Assembly: GCA_016926755.1 (NCBI GenBank)
Contig: JAFGNZ010000217.1
Span: 1-43,067, forward strand
DNA: 43,067 nucleotides
Direction: 5' to 3'
DNA from: Myxococcaceae bacterium
GTDB lineage: Bacteria; Myxococcota; Myxococcia; Myxococcales; Myxococcaceae
Below the pieces are notes generated by a model. It did not search any database. It saw only the letters and a list, made by a program, of their open reading frames with translations, and had not been told where the DNA came from. Each line of letters starts with the position of its first letter. Positions within the stretch are counted from its first letter, which is position 1. Both the position numbers and the translations under genes were made by a program. Of this stretch, positions 7,003-16,089 are shown piece after piece.

Positions 7003-8934
7003 TCACTCGCCCAAGGCGGGGAGGAGGTTGACCTGGATGAAGCTGGGGTGCGCCTGGGCGCGGTAGATCCGGTGGGTGGCGCGCACGAAGTCCTCTTCCC
7101 GGGCCTCGAAGATGTTGGGGACGAAGGTCTGCGGGTTGCGGTCGATGAAGGGGAACCAGGAGGACTGGACCTGGATCATCAGCCTGTGGCCGCGCTTGAA
7201 GGTGTGGAACACGTCGTTGATGACGAAGCGGACCTTGGTGAGCTCGCCGGACTTGAAAGGCTTGGGGGAGGAGTAGCTGTCGCGGAAGCGGCCGCGGAAC
7301 GGCTCACCGCGGACCAGCGTCTGCTGGCCGCCGCGGTTGCGCTTGCCGCCCTCGTCGTCTGCCTTGGACCAGCCGGGGATCTTGCCGGGGTTGACGTCGA
7401 TGAGCTTGACGACCCAGTCGGCGTCGGTGCCGGTGGTGGAGACCCACAGCTCGGCCTCGAGGGGCCCGGCCAGGGTGAGGTCCTTCTGGAGCGGCTCGGT
7501 CTGGTAGACGAGCACGTCGGGCCTGCGCGAGGCGAAGCGCTGGTCCTCCGCCATGTAGTTCTTGCTCCACCCCGGGAGGATCTCCGCCGTGTAGGGCACG
7601 GGCCTGGCCGGGTCGCTCAGGTACTCGTCGAAGAGGTTGCCGGTGCCGGTGGGGGGAGTGAAGGCGAGGCCGCCCTTGGGTTGGAAGTAGAGCCGCGTCT
7701 GGCGAGCCTGCTTCGGAGGCCAGGAGTCGAAGCTGCGCCAGCGGTTGGCGCCCGTCTCGAAGACCAGGGCATCGGGCAGCTCGGGCTTCTCGCCGCCCTT
7801 GAGGTGATGCTTGAAGAAGGCGAAGAAGAGCTCTTGATAGAAGTGGCTGGTGGCGAAGCCGAACTCCGCATCACCGAGCGAGGAGCCATCGGTGCGCTGC
7901 CAGCCGTTGTGCATCCAGGGGCCCATGATCAGCATGTTGGAGGTGCCCGGGTTCTGCTTCTCGATGGCGGAGTAGGTGCGCAGCGGCCCGTAGAGATCCT
8001 CGGTGTCATACCAGCCACCCACCACCATGACGGCGGCCTTGATGTTGCGCAGGTGCGGCAGGATGTTCCGCGCCTTCCAGAAGTCGTCGTAGTTGGGGTG
8101 GGCGACAATGTCCTTCCAGAAGGCGATGCCTCCCTTGAAGTGGTGCGCGTCGGCGTTGCTCAGCGGCCCCATGTCCAGGAAGAACTGGTAGCTGTCCGGC
8201 GTGCCGTGGTCGAACCGCTCCCACTCTTCAGCGGCCGTGGGCTGAGGCCGGGGCTTGCCGAAAGAGGCGAAGAAGTTGAAGGCCAGCGCCAGGTTGAAGG
8301 CGCCGTGCCGGTGCATGTCGTCCCAGAACCAGTCGGCGATGGGCGCCTGCGGTGACACCGCCTTGAGCGCCGGGTGCGAGTCGATGGCTGCCGCCGAGGT
8401 GTAGAACCCCGGGTACGAGCCCCCCCACATCCCGACGCGGTTGTTGTTGTGAGGCACGTTCTTCACCAGCCAGTCGATGGTGTCGTACGCGTCGGTGCTC
8501 TCGTCGATGTCCTTCGGCCCGCGCTTCATCGCCTGGTGGGGGCGCATGTTCACGAACTCGCCTTCGGACATGTGTTGGCCGCGCACGTCCTGGAAGGCGA
8601 AGATGAAGCCATCCTTCTCGAAGTCAGCGCTGGGCCCGAGCCTGGGGCTGTACCTGTCCAGTCCGTAGGGTGCGACGGTGTAGGGAGTGCGCGTGAGCAG
8701 GATGGGGTAGCGCTTGCCGGCCCCCGCGGTGTTGGGGACGTAGACGGAGGTGAACAGCCGCACGCCGTCCCGCATGGGGATGCGGTACTCGAACTTGGTG
8801 TAGTGCGAGCGGATGTATTCGGCGCGCTCGGCCGGATCAGACTTGGAGGGGGGCTTCGCGGGAGCCTGGGCGTTCGCCACACCGGTGAGGGTCAGCAGCG
8901 CGAGGACGGCGAGGAAGCGGGGCACGAAGGGCAT
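7003..8934 (-). CDS. Secreted CocE/NonD-family (S15-like) alpha/beta hydrolase
   Basis: A 643-residue exported serine hydrolase. It has a signal peptide at 1-22 (PFVPRFLAVLALLTLTGVANA). The alpha/beta-hydrolase core contains nucleophile Ser173 in GMWGGSYPG. The likely catalytic Asp310 is in VGGWYDTED, and the catalytic His is probably His342 in GPWMHNGWQ. The C-terminal jelly-roll typical of CocE/X-Pro dipeptidyl peptidases follows (GPLEAELWVSTTGTDADWVVKL, shown in part, onward). Relatives cleave acyl esters or amides, such as cocaine esterase, glutaryl-7-ACA acylase and X-Pro peptidases; the substrate here cannot be read from sequence. The ATG at 8934 was preferred over one nine codons upstream because GGAGAG sits 6 bases before it and the signal peptide then starts correctly. 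It is divergent from the gene at 9072. Confidence 0.9.
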   Translation of the reverse strand: MPFVPRFLAVLALLTLTGVANAQAPAKPPSKSDPAERAEYIRSHYTKFEYRIPMRDGVRLFTSVYVPNTAGAGKRYPILLTRTPYTVAPYGLDRYSPRLGPSADFEKDGFIFAFQDVRGQHMSEGEFVNMRPHQAMKRGPKDIDESTDAYDTIDWLVKNVPHNNNRVGMWGGSYPGFYTSAAAIDSHPALKAVSPQAPIADWFWDDMHRHGAFNLALAFNFFASFGKPRPQPTAAEEWERFDHGTPDSYQFFLDMGPLSNADAHHFKGGIAFWKDIVAHPNYDDFWKARNILPHLRNIKAAVMVVGGWYDTEDLYGPLRTYSAIEKQNPGTSNMLIMGPWMHNGWQRTDGSSLGDAEFGFATSHFYQELFFAFFKHHLKGGEKPELPDALVFETGANRWRSFDSWPPKQARQTRLYFQPKGGLAFTPPTGTGNLFDEYLSDPARPVPYTAEILPGWSKNYMAEDQRFASRRPDVLVYQTEPLQKDLTLAGPLEAELWVSTTGTDADWVVKLIDVNPGKIPGWSKADDEGGKRNRGGQQTLVRGEPFRGRFRDSYSSPKPFKSGELTKVRFVINDVFHTFKRGHRLMIQVQSSWFPFIDRNPQTFVPNIFEAREEDFVRATHRIYRAQAHPSFIQVNLLPALGE

Positions 8935-9071
8935 GCACTCTCCATGGAAGAGGGAGCGCATTGTGGGGGATGGCGGTCGGCATGCAAGCAGCGCGCGTTT
9001 GAATAAAGCAGGCGAGCGGCCGTCCGACCTTCGCGAGAGCTTCCTTCTTGCCCTCCTATAGGAGTGGAACC

Positions 9072-9932
9072 GTGTCCGTTACCCGAGCAGTGCTTTGTGC
9101 GGGGCTCGTTCTTGGCACCCTGCTGGCCGCTTCCCCCGCCGAGGCCCGCTTCGGCAAGCGCTCGGCGCCGAGCGAGGAAAAGAAGGACGATAAGGTTCAC
9201 GAGGCCACCCCCGTGGGCGAGGAGGATTCGGATGGCGACGACGCCCCGTCCTCTAGCGGCGACAGCAGCGGCTATTACGAGAGCAGCTCCTCGGGCGCGG
9301 AGGTGCTGGAGGCGGTGAACTTCTTTCTCTTCGTCTTCCATACCGGCAACCATCTCGCGCCCCTGGCGGGGGACGTAGGGCCCAACGGTGAGGTGCGCAG
9401 GGAGCGCCACTCGGCGTCGCTGTCCCTTCGGACGGGGCTGCAGGGAGGCCCCCTGGGCGGCGGCAGCGGGGTGGATCTCTTCCTCGGTATCGAGGGCTCC
9501 CGGTTCGGAGTGGATGGGCGGCTGACGGGGCTGGGGCTCCCCACGGATGATGGGACGCCGGGCTCGGACACCATCACCCTGCTGGAGGGGCACCTCACCT
9601 GGGCGCTCATCTCGCAGGAGCGCATGCGGCTGCGCGCCGAGGCGGGGGTGAGCAGCGCCATCGCGCCGGACGTCACCTTCACGGGCTTCAGCCTGGGCAC
9701 GTCCTTCGAGGCGTGCCTGATCGGCCCCCTGGACGTGGAGGCGCGGCTGCAGGCCACCCCGTTCCCCTACCGGCAGCTCGACGCGAGCGCCGCCCTGGCC
9801 CTGCACCTGGGCGCGCTGGTGCTGCGCGGCGGCTACCGGGGCATGGTGCTGGATGATGCGGGCCTCGTGGATGGCATCGTCCACCGGGACGTCTTCGGTG
9901 GCCCTTACTTCGGGCTGGGCCTCACCTTCTGA
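9072..9932 (+). CDS. Exported protein of unknown function, possible outer-membrane beta-barrel
   Basis: A 286-residue protein with a signal peptide (SVTRAVLCAGLVLGTLLAASPAEA) starting at the GTG at 9072, which has TAGGAG at 9059-9064. A charged, low-complexity linker rich in Glu, Lys, Asp and Ser follows (about residues 30-75, EEKKDDK then SSSGDSSGYYESSSSG). From about residue 95 to the end, amphipathic beta strands alternate (SASLSLRTGLQGGPLG, LGLTF terminus). The last residue is Phe, which is typical of outer-membrane barrels. The family is not recognised. It may be a membrane protein whose disordered N-terminus lies in the periplasm, but this is an inference from pattern alone. Confidence 0.65.
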   Translation: MSVTRAVLCAGLVLGTLLAASPAEARFGKRSAPSEEKKDDKVHEATPVGEEDSDGDDAPSSSGDSSGYYESSSSGAEVLEAVNFFLFVFHTGNHLAPLAGDVGPNGEVRRERHSASLSLRTGLQGGPLGGGSGVDLFLGIEGSRFGVDGRLTGLGLPTDDGTPGSDTITLLEGHLTWALISQERMRLRAEAGVSSAIAPDVTFTGFSLGTSFEACLIGPLDVEARLQATPFPYRQLDASAALALHLGALVLRGGYRGMVLDDAGLVDGIVHRDVFGGPYFGLGLTF

Positions 9933-9993
9933 GGTAATTGGGCGCTCTCCCCGCCTCCCCCGTGAGGCGCCGGCCCGGGATCGCGGACCTGCC

Positions 9994-12015
9994 TCAGGCC
10001 CTGGGCCCGTTCGCCGGCGGGGCCAGGGCCACGAGGCTGCGGATGAGCTCGGGATCGAACGGCTTGTCGATGCGCGGGAAGGGCACCGTCTGAAGGAAGG
10101 TGCGCGCGCGCTCGGTGAAGCTGCCGCCCGTCATGAAGACGAAGCGCTCCAGGCACTCCTGCCGGCGCGAGGACAGCGTCTCGTACACGTCCATCCCCGT
10201 CAGATCCGCCATCATCAGATCACAGAAGATCCGATCGAAGGCGTCGTCCTTCTCCAGCAGGGCGAGCGCCTCCCGGCCGCTCTGGGCCACCACCACCTCG
10301 TGCGAGCGGCCGATGATGCGGCGGAACACCGCGGCGATGCCCGGCTCGTCGTCGATGACCAGCACCCGCTTGCGCCGGGACACCATCGCCGCCGTCGTCG
10401 GCGTCAGGAGCGGGGGAGAGGCCGTGCCCGTGGGCAGCACCACCCGGAAGGTGCTCCCCACCCCAGGCCTGCTGGTGGCGCTCAGCTCTCCCTTCATGCT
10501 CTGCACCAGCCCCAGGCAGATGGAGAGCCCCAGCCCCATTCCCTCGCCCACGCGGCGGGTGGTGAAGAAGGGCTCGAAGGCGCGCTCCAGCACCTCCGGC
10601 GTCATCCCCCGGCCGGTGTCGCTCACCTCCACCACCACCTTGCCGTCCTCCATCCGCGTGCTGAGCATGATGCGGTGGCGGGCCGCATCCCCCTCGGGGA
10701 TCGCCTGGGCGGCGTTCATCAGCAGGTTGAGGAACACCTGCCCCAGCTTGCCCTCGTTGGCCAGCACCGTCGGCACCGGGCTGAAGCGCCGCTCCACCTG
10801 CGCCCGGTGGCGCAGGTGCGGCGTGGCCATGGAGAGGCTGAACTCCAGCGCCTCGCGCACATCCACCGGCCCCAGCAGCGACTCGTCCCCTCGGGCGAAG
10901 CGCTTCAGGTCCGTGAGGATGCCGCGGATCCGCTCGGCGCCCGCGCGCGCGTCCCGCAGGGCTTCCAGCGGCTCCTGGAGGCTCTCCGGGCCCGCCACCG
11001 GGCCCGAGATCCCCTCCAGGTACTCCATGGCGAAGTGCAGGTTGCCGAGCACGAAGGAGAGCGGGTTGTTGATCTCGTGCCCCACGCCCGCGGCGAACTG
11101 CCCGGCCACGGCCAGCTTCTCCGACTGGACGAGCTTCTCCTGCGCCGCCAGCAGCTCCCGGGCGCGGTGGTGCGCCAGCGCCTCCGCCTCCAGGCGCAGC
11201 GAGTGCTCGCGCGCCAGCAGCGCGTTGCGCTCCTCCTCCAGCAGCTTGCGATCCCGGATCTCCCGGAGGAAGGCGGACATGCCCTGCCCGGAGGGGTAGG
11301 CGTGCACCTCGTACCAGTGAGCGGGCGGGAGTGCTTCCTCGAAGCGGGCCGGGAGGCGCTCGGCCATCACCCGGCGGAACGTCAGCTCATAGCGGGTGCC
11401 CGCCAGCAGCGGGAGCATCTCCCACAGGCCCTTGCCCAGCATCTGCTCCCGCTCGCGGCCCGAGATCGCCTCCGTGTGCTCGTTGGCGTAGGTGATGTTC
11501 CAGTTCGAGTCGACGGTGAAGAAGACATCCGGCGTGCCCTCCAGGATCTCCACCATCCGGTTGCGCGTCTGCTCCAGCGCCTCGGCCGTGCGCCGGGAGG
11601 TGCTGGTGTCCCGGAACCGCGCCAGCAGGCAGGGCTGCAGCTTCATCGCGGTGCAGTGGAGCCAGCCCTCGCCCCGGCTGTCCGCGCGGGCCGCGGAGAG
11701 CTCCGCCGACACGGGCCGCTCGGAGGCCTCCGCCGCGCAGAGCACCGCCATCCACCCCGCCGCGTCGCGCTCCGGCAGCAGCCGCCGCAGCCGCTTCCCC
11801 GCCAGCCCGCCCTCGGCGCCGCTGCCCAGGATGGTCTCCGCCACGGGGTTCGCGTGCAGGCACTCGAAGTCCGTGATCGCGCCCTGCGCATCCCGCACGG
11901 GACGCAGCAGCATGCTGCCGTCCGGAGAGACGCGCTCCACCTGGATGAGGGCGCTCAGCAACACCGAGTCCGAGAGGGGCTCGGGTTCCTTCGGCGCTTC
12001 GGTTGCTGCGGACAT
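9994..12015 (-). CDS. Hybrid sensor histidine kinase (PAS-PAS-HisKA-HATPase-REC)
   Basis: A 673-residue cytoplasmic hybrid kinase. A degenerate PAS lies at about residues 25-135 and a clearer PAS at 150-255 (EGTPDVFFTVDSNWNITYANEH region). A coiled-coil at 256-300 follows. HisKA has phospho-His313 in AAGVGHEINNP. The HATPase domain has an N-box near 430-439, G1 DTGRG (466-470) and G2 GMGLGLS. The C-terminal receiver domain (549-665) has acidic pair D555/D556, phospho-acceptor Asp599 in FCDLMM, Thr629 and Lys651. Phosphate can therefore pass from His313 to Asp599 within the protein, and an output partner must be encoded elsewhere. The start at 12015 is supported by CAGGAGA upstream; the frame remains open to 12204, but that extension lacks domain character. 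Confidence 0.9.
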   Translation of the reverse strand: MSAATEAPKEPEPLSDSVLLSALIQVERVSPDGSMLLRPVRDAQGAITDFECLHANPVAETILGSGAEGGLAGKRLRRLLPERDAAGWMAVLCAAEASERPVSAELSAARADSRGEGWLHCTAMKLQPCLLARFRDTSTSRRTAEALEQTRNRMVEILEGTPDVFFTVDSNWNITYANEHTEAISGREREQMLGKGLWEMLPLLAGTRYELTFRRVMAERLPARFEEALPPAHWYEVHAYPSGQGMSAFLREIRDRKLLEEERNALLAREHSLRLEAEALAHHRARELLAAQEKLVQSEKLAVAGQFAAGVGHEINNPLSFVLGNLHFAMEYLEGISGPVAGPESLQEPLEALRDARAGAERIRGILTDLKRFARGDESLLGPVDVREALEFSLSMATPHLRHRAQVERRFSPVPTVLANEGKLGQVFLNLLMNAAQAIPEGDAARHRIMLSTRMEDGKVVVEVSDTGRGMTPEVLERAFEPFFTTRRVGEGMGLGLSICLGLVQSMKGELSATSRPGVGSTFRVVLPTGTASPPLLTPTTAAMVSRRKRVLVIDDEPGIAAVFRRIIGRSHEVVVAQSGREALALLEKDDAFDRIFCDLMMADLTGMDVYETLSSRRQECLERFVFMTGGSFTERARTFLQTVPFPRIDKPFDPELIRSLVALAPPANGPRA

Positions 12016-12331
12016 CTCGGAGTCTCCTGGCGAGAGGACCCGACACCGGATTGCGTGACTGGCCCCCCCTGGCTTGAACACCTCTCGCCATCGAGTGGAG
12101 CGTACTCTACTCGCGGTGGGCCGGGCTGCCAGGGTGCCTGCTTCACAGGCGGGAGAGGGGGCTCCCAGGAAGGGGAGAGGGGGACGCGCGGGCCCTTGCG
12201 GCAACTGGCTCTAACCGTGAGGGGCTCCAAACGCAAAGGGGCTCCCAGGTTTCCCGGGAGCCCCCCTCAAGGACTGCATCATCCTGCCCCTCCTCCCCGC
12301 CGGGTGCGGTCAGGGAGGAGGGAGCTGTGGG
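12016..12331. other. Intergenic region between metalloprotease end and hybrid kinase start
   Basis: This 316-base gap lies between two minus-strand genes. It holds the metalloprotease terminator at 12238-12264 and must also contain the promoter of the hybrid kinase. I could not identify a gene or clear promoter boxes in it. Confidence 0.5.
12238..12264 (-). terminator. Intrinsic terminator of the secreted metalloprotease gene
   Basis: On the minus strand the arm GGGGCTCCCGGG pairs over 12 bases (one G-T wobble) with CCTGGGAGCCCC around an AAA loop. The T-rich stretch TTTGCGTTT follows. It starts about 70 bases after the metalloprotease stop at 12332. The geometry fits a Rho-independent terminator. 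Confidence 0.75.
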
Positions 12332-15300
12332 CTAGTTCGCCGGACGACGGCCCTGCGTCAGCGTCCGCTCCGTCGAGGCCTGGGCGATCGACGAAGAGAC
12401 GGTGAAGACCAGGTCGTCACGATCGTTGTAGCTGCCGGAGGTGCAGGTGCCCGCCGAGCCGCCGTAGCGCAGCTGGGCGCGGACGGCCTGCTGGCCCGTG
12501 GCGGTGGCGTTCAGCGTGAACGTGTGCGAGAAGGTGTACACGCCACGCGTGGACGGGCAGGACAGCGTCGTCGCCAGCGTGCTCCACGAAGGCGTGGTGA
12601 CGTTGGTCGTGTAGTACAGATCCAGCTTGTCCGTGGAGCTGTAGCACCACGCGGTGATGTCCACCGTGACCTGCTTGCCCGGGGCGAGGTTGCCCTGGTC
12701 CACGGTCTTGATCACCATCCGGTCGATGCTCTCGTCGAGGTGGTAGGAGCCGGAGTTGCCGTCGGCGCAGGTGGCGCCGAGGCTGTTGGGCCGGTTGGTC
12801 TCATTGCCGCTGGTCATCGTGCCGCGGCCGTTGATCAGCGCGGTGCCGGTGTCGCAGCCACAGCCGGCGGCGCAGCCCGGGGCCTTGGTCGTCGCGTTGT
12901 AGGCGGCGGCCAGCGGCGTGCAGACGTTGGCCGTGGTGAAGCTGGAGGCGGCGCTGTAGGCGCCCGCGCCGCAGGAGTTCTTCCCGAGCGCCCGCCAGTA
13001 ATAGGTGGTGTTGGCGGACAGGGCCGGGGAGACGGTCCACGCGCTGGCCGCCAGCGCGGTGTTCGAGCGCACCACGTTGGTGAAGGCCGAGTCGGTGGCC
13101 ACCTGGACCTCGTAGCCCGTCGCGCCCGTCACGTCCGTCCAGTCCAGAGCGGCGGAGGAGGAGACCCCCGTGGCGCCGTTGGCCGGGCTGGACAGGGTGG
13201 GCGCCGCGAGCGTGGTGCAGCCCTGGGTGGTGAAGGAGCGCGCCGCGGACCAGGCGCTGGTGCCGCCGCAGCTGCTGGCCGTGCGCACGCGCCAGTAGTA
13301 GGTGGTGTTGGCGTTCAGGCCCGGGGAGACGGTCCAGGTGCTGGCCGACAGGCTCGAGGCCGAGGCTACCACGTTGGTGAAGGCCGAGTCGGTGGCCACC
13401 TGCACGTCGTAGCTGGTGCCCGTCACGTCGCTCCAGTCCAGCACGGCGGCGAAGGCCACGCCCGTGGCGCCGTTGGCCGGGGAGGCGAGGGTCGGCGTGG
13501 TGGGCGAGGCGCAGGCCGGCGTCGCGCAGACGCAGGCGCTGGCCGGGCTGAAGCAGGCGTTCGAGCTGGCGGCGACGATCGAGTAGCAGTACTGCCGGCC
13601 GTTGGTCACCTCGCCATCGGTGTAGCTGGTGCCGGTGACGGTGGCGACCTTCGCCTTGCCGAAGTCGCAGCCCGCGAAGCCCTCCGTCTTCATCACCCAG
13701 TACTCGTTGGCGCCGGTGGTGGCGGTCCAGCTCAGGGCCACCGAGCCATCACCCGGCGTGGCGCTGGTGGAGGGGGCGGTGGTCGGGCCGCAGACCTTGC
13801 GCACGGGCGTCGGCGTGCTGCAGGCGATGCCGTGGCGGTTGAAGGCCGCGTGGATGGCCGTCATGTGCGGCGTGCCGTCGGCCAGGTTGCCGTTGTCGTC
13901 ATCCGCCGCCAGCCAGGACATGTAGCCGTTGGTGGCGCCGCAGCCGTCGGAGGTGCCGCCGGTGCAGTTGCAGGCGTGCCACGTGCCCACGTTGCCGCTG
14001 CCCTGGTAGAAGATCTTGTTGGCGACGATGAAGGCGGTGTTCGAGTCGTAGTTGTACGGCGCCCCGCGCAGATCCTTGGAGACGAAGTCCCAGGCGGCCT
14101 GGCGCGTCGGGCCGGCGGCGCAGTGCACCTGGCGGCTGCAGGGGCCGGTGCCGGAGCTGCAGCTGGTGCAGACGAAGTTCGCCGGCGTCTGCGGGGTGGC
14201 CGGGCTGTGCTTCAGGTAGTCCGCGTCGCGCACGCCCGAGCAGTCCGTGGCGCAGTGGGCGGCGCCCGTCTGCGCCTCGTTCACGTTGTAGCCCGTGCCG
14301 TCCGCCGTCATGCCGCAGCCGTCGTCCAGCGTCTGGAAGAAGCCGTGGCCCACGCACGAGGTCTGCAGGCGGTAGATGGCCGCGATGTCCGCGTAGCCCT
14401 CGGACGAGTTGCTCAGCGTGCCGTTGGCGTCGAAGTCGTCGATGCCGTGGCCCCACTCGTGATCGAAGACCGCGCCGATCTCACCGGTGTTCCGGCAGCC
14501 GCCGCCGCTGCGGTAGAAGTTGACCGAGGTGCCGTTCCAGTAGGCGTTGCAGGTGCTGGCGATGTTGACGGTGGCGGGGAGCTGGCCCTGCAGCCAGGTG
14601 TTGCTGGGCAGCCAGCCGCGGGCCTGCTCGGCCAGCTTGTTGAGCTCGTAGAAGGAGGAGCGCGCCGCGGCGGTGTTGCCCGCGCCGCCACCGCCCGTGG
14701 TGCAGTCGTGGTTGCCGTTCACGCCGCCCAGGTTCATGCTGCCCGTGGCGGAGCTGAAGGTGATGGAGCCGCAGTTGTCGGTGATCCGGACGTACTTGCC
14801 GTTCAGCGTGGTGGTGGCGGTGCCGGAGGTGTAGTCGTAGACGCCGGCGCCGTCCGTGTAGTTGTTCGGCGCGGCGAAGCCCGTGTTCGCCCACGGCATC
14901 GGCGAGTCCGGCTGCATGGTGCCGCACTGCTCGTTGTTGGGGCAGATCTCGGTGTTGGTGGACGGGTAGATGCCGCCCTTGAGGGTGGCGTCCAGGTAGT
15001 GGTTCTCGTCCTCGAAGGCGAGGAGCTCGCCCGTCTGCGCGTCCACCGTCACCTTCCAGCGCTCACTCTCGCCCGCGCGCTGGAAGCCGTAGCTCCACAC
15101 CAGGGCGTGGGTGTAGCCAGCGCCGAAGGTGCCCTTGAAGGACTGCCCCTCCTGCGTGCCCGCCTGGGCCATGGGGGCGATCTCCAACGTGGGCTGCATC
15201 CACACGTTGCTCGGCGTCTCGTACACGCCGAGGAAGTCGCCCGCGAACGCGGTGGCCTGCTCGGCCGACACCGCGGGCTTCGTGGAGACCGCCGCGGGGT

Positions 15301-15898
15301 TGGCCCAGGCCTCGGTGCCCAGGAGGATGAGGTTGCCGTGGTTGATGACGGCAGAGACTCGCGCGTGGCGCACGGGGACGCCGTCGAGCTGCTGGGGGAT
15401 GTGGATCATCCACAGGTGCGGCGCCACCTGCGTCACGCGGGGCTCACCCAGCTGCATCGGATCCACGCCGAGGGCCTTGGAGTTGCTCGCGATGAACCGG
15501 ACGATCAGATCGCCCACCGTCGCCGCGTCCACCTGGCTGACGTTGCGGCCGAGCTGCTGGCGCATGCTGTCCAGCGACACGTTGTTGCCGAAGCCGGTGC
15601 CCGGGATCATCGGGATGGCGCCGTGGATGGCGGTGGCCGCGCCCGTGCGCGGATCCACGTAGACGCTGAAGTCCTTGCCGTTGAGCGAGAAGAAGGTGTC
15701 CCACGCGCCGAGGTTCGACGCGGCCATCTGCGCCTGCGCCTCATCCAGCGGGACGTTGGAGATCGGGATCGTGAGCTCCGGCTTGAAGAAGGCCTTGCTC
15801 GTGAGCGAGCTCGGCGCGGACTGGGGGGGAACGATTGCCCAGCTCGCAGCTGCCAGCAGCAGGGCGAGACAGGCAGTCAACTTCGCAACATGGCGCAT
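12332..15898 (-). CDS. Large secreted zinc metalloprotease with Fn3 repeats
   Basis: An 1188-residue exported protease. Residues 1-21 form a signal peptide (KLTACLALLLAAASWA). Residues about 35-300 form a fungalysin/thermolysin-type propeptide (LDGVPVRHARVSAVINHG, WKVTVDAQTGELLAFEDEN). The catalytic domain contains HEWGH (His480, Glu481, His484) and a downstream Glu500 in SEGYAD as probable third zinc ligand, the gluzincin arrangement related to M36 (GEGWSD). Three Fn3-like domains follow at about 705-790, 797-891 and 896-989; the last two are close copies. The C-terminal beta domain (about 1000-1170) is Cys-rich and resembles carbohydrate-binding or P-like domains. The many Cys suggest disulfides. 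It probably digests proteins outside the cell, fitting a predatory lifestyle. GGAGAGCC-type ribosome site precedes the ATG. Confidence 0.85.
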   Translation of the reverse strand: MRHVAKLTACLALLLAAASWAIVPPQSAPSSLTSKAFFKPELTIPISNVPLDEAQAQMAASNLGAWDTFFSLNGKDFSVYVDPRTGAATAIHGAIPMIPGTGFGNNVSLDSMRQQLGRNVSQVDAATVGDLIVRFIASNSKALGVDPMQLGEPRVTQVAPHLWMIHIPQQLDGVPVRHARVSAVINHGNLILLGTEAWANPAAVSTKPAVSAEQATAFAGDFLGVYETPSNVWMQPTLEIAPMAQAGTQEGQSFKGTFGAGYTHALVWSYGFQRAGESERWKVTVDAQTGELLAFEDENHYLDATLKGGIYPSTNTEICPNNEQCGTMQPDSPMPWANTGFAAPNNYTDGAGVYDYTSGTATTTLNGKYVRITDNCGSITFSSATGSMNLGGVNGNHDCTTGGGGAGNTAAARSSFYELNKLAEQARGWLPSNTWLQGQLPATVNIASTCNAYWNGTSVNFYRSGGGCRNTGEIGAVFDHEWGHGIDDFDANGTLSNSSEGYADIAAIYRLQTSCVGHGFFQTLDDGCGMTADGTGYNVNEAQTGAAHCATDCSGVRDADYLKHSPATPQTPANFVCTSCSSGTGPCSRQVHCAAGPTRQAAWDFVSKDLRGAPYNYDSNTAFIVANKIFYQGSGNVGTWHACNCTGGTSDGCGATNGYMSWLAADDDNGNLADGTPHMTAIHAAFNRHGIACSTPTPVRKVCGPTTAPSTSATPGDGSVALSWTATTGANEYWVMKTEGFAGCDFGKAKVATVTGTSYTDGEVTNGRQYCYSIVAASSNACFSPASACVCATPACASPTTPTLASPANGATGVAFAAVLDWSDVTGTSYDVQVATDSAFTNVVASASSLSASTWTVSPGLNANTTYYWRVRTASSCGGTSAWSAARSFTTQGCTTLAAPTLSSPANGATGVSSSAALDWTDVTGATGYEVQVATDSAFTNVVRSNTALAASAWTVSPALSANTTYYWRALGKNSCGAGAYSAASSFTTANVCTPLAAAYNATTKAPGCAAGCGCDTGTALINGRGTMTSGNETNRPNSLGATCADGNSGSYHLDESIDRMVIKTVDQGNLAPGKQVTVDITAWCYSSTDKLDLYYTTNVTTPSWSTLATTLSCPSTRGVYTFSHTFTLNATATGQQAVRAQLRYGGSAGTCTSGSYNDRDDLVFTVSSSIAQASTERTLTQGRRPAN
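12932..13213 (-). repeat. Fn3 domain repeat unit 2 within the metalloprotease
   Basis: Encodes about residues 896-989. Long identical stretches are shared with the unit at 13226-13510, including the codons for YEVQVATDSAFTNVV versus YDVQVATDSAFTNVV and the SPANGATGV and NTTYYWR motifs. The units are only about a dozen bases apart, indicating a fairly recent in-gene duplication. Confidence 0.75.
13226..13510 (-). repeat. Fn3 domain repeat unit 1 within the metalloprotease
   Basis: Encodes about residues 797-891 of the protease (TLASPANGATGV to SFTTQ). It is the partner of the neighbouring unit. The first Fn3-like domain (about 705-790) is much more diverged, so only this later pair looks like a young duplication. 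Confidence 0.75.
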
Positions 15899-16089
15899 AC
15901 GGCTCTCCTGATGGGGGGACCGCGGAACATGGGACCGGGGATGCGTCCCAAGGGGATGGCAGCGCCTGATGTGGGATCGGAAAGAAGGAGAATGCCGCCA
16001 ATAAGTTGATTACGGGGCAGACTCTGTAAACCAGAATCCCAAGGTAGACAAGGACTGTCGGTGTGGGCCGGAAGCACTTCCAGTGCGGT

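Noticed and set aside
9952-9969. CGCCTC/GAGGCG hairpin between the convergent genes ending at 9932 and 9994
   Set aside because: The stem is six bases long with no T-run on either strand, so terminator function is not supported.
12524-16009. Very long open frame (about 1160 residues) on the plus strand opposite the metalloprotease gene
   Set aside because: Its composition is dominated by Ala, Gly, Val and Arg with no domain motif. It is the antisense shadow of a strongly GC3-biased gene that has clear signal peptide, HEWGH and Fn3 motifs.
16074-16086. GCACT-TCC-AGTGC hairpin downstream of the first GT39-like gene
   Set aside because: The T-run lies on the wrong side for the minus-strand gene, and the stem is only five bases.
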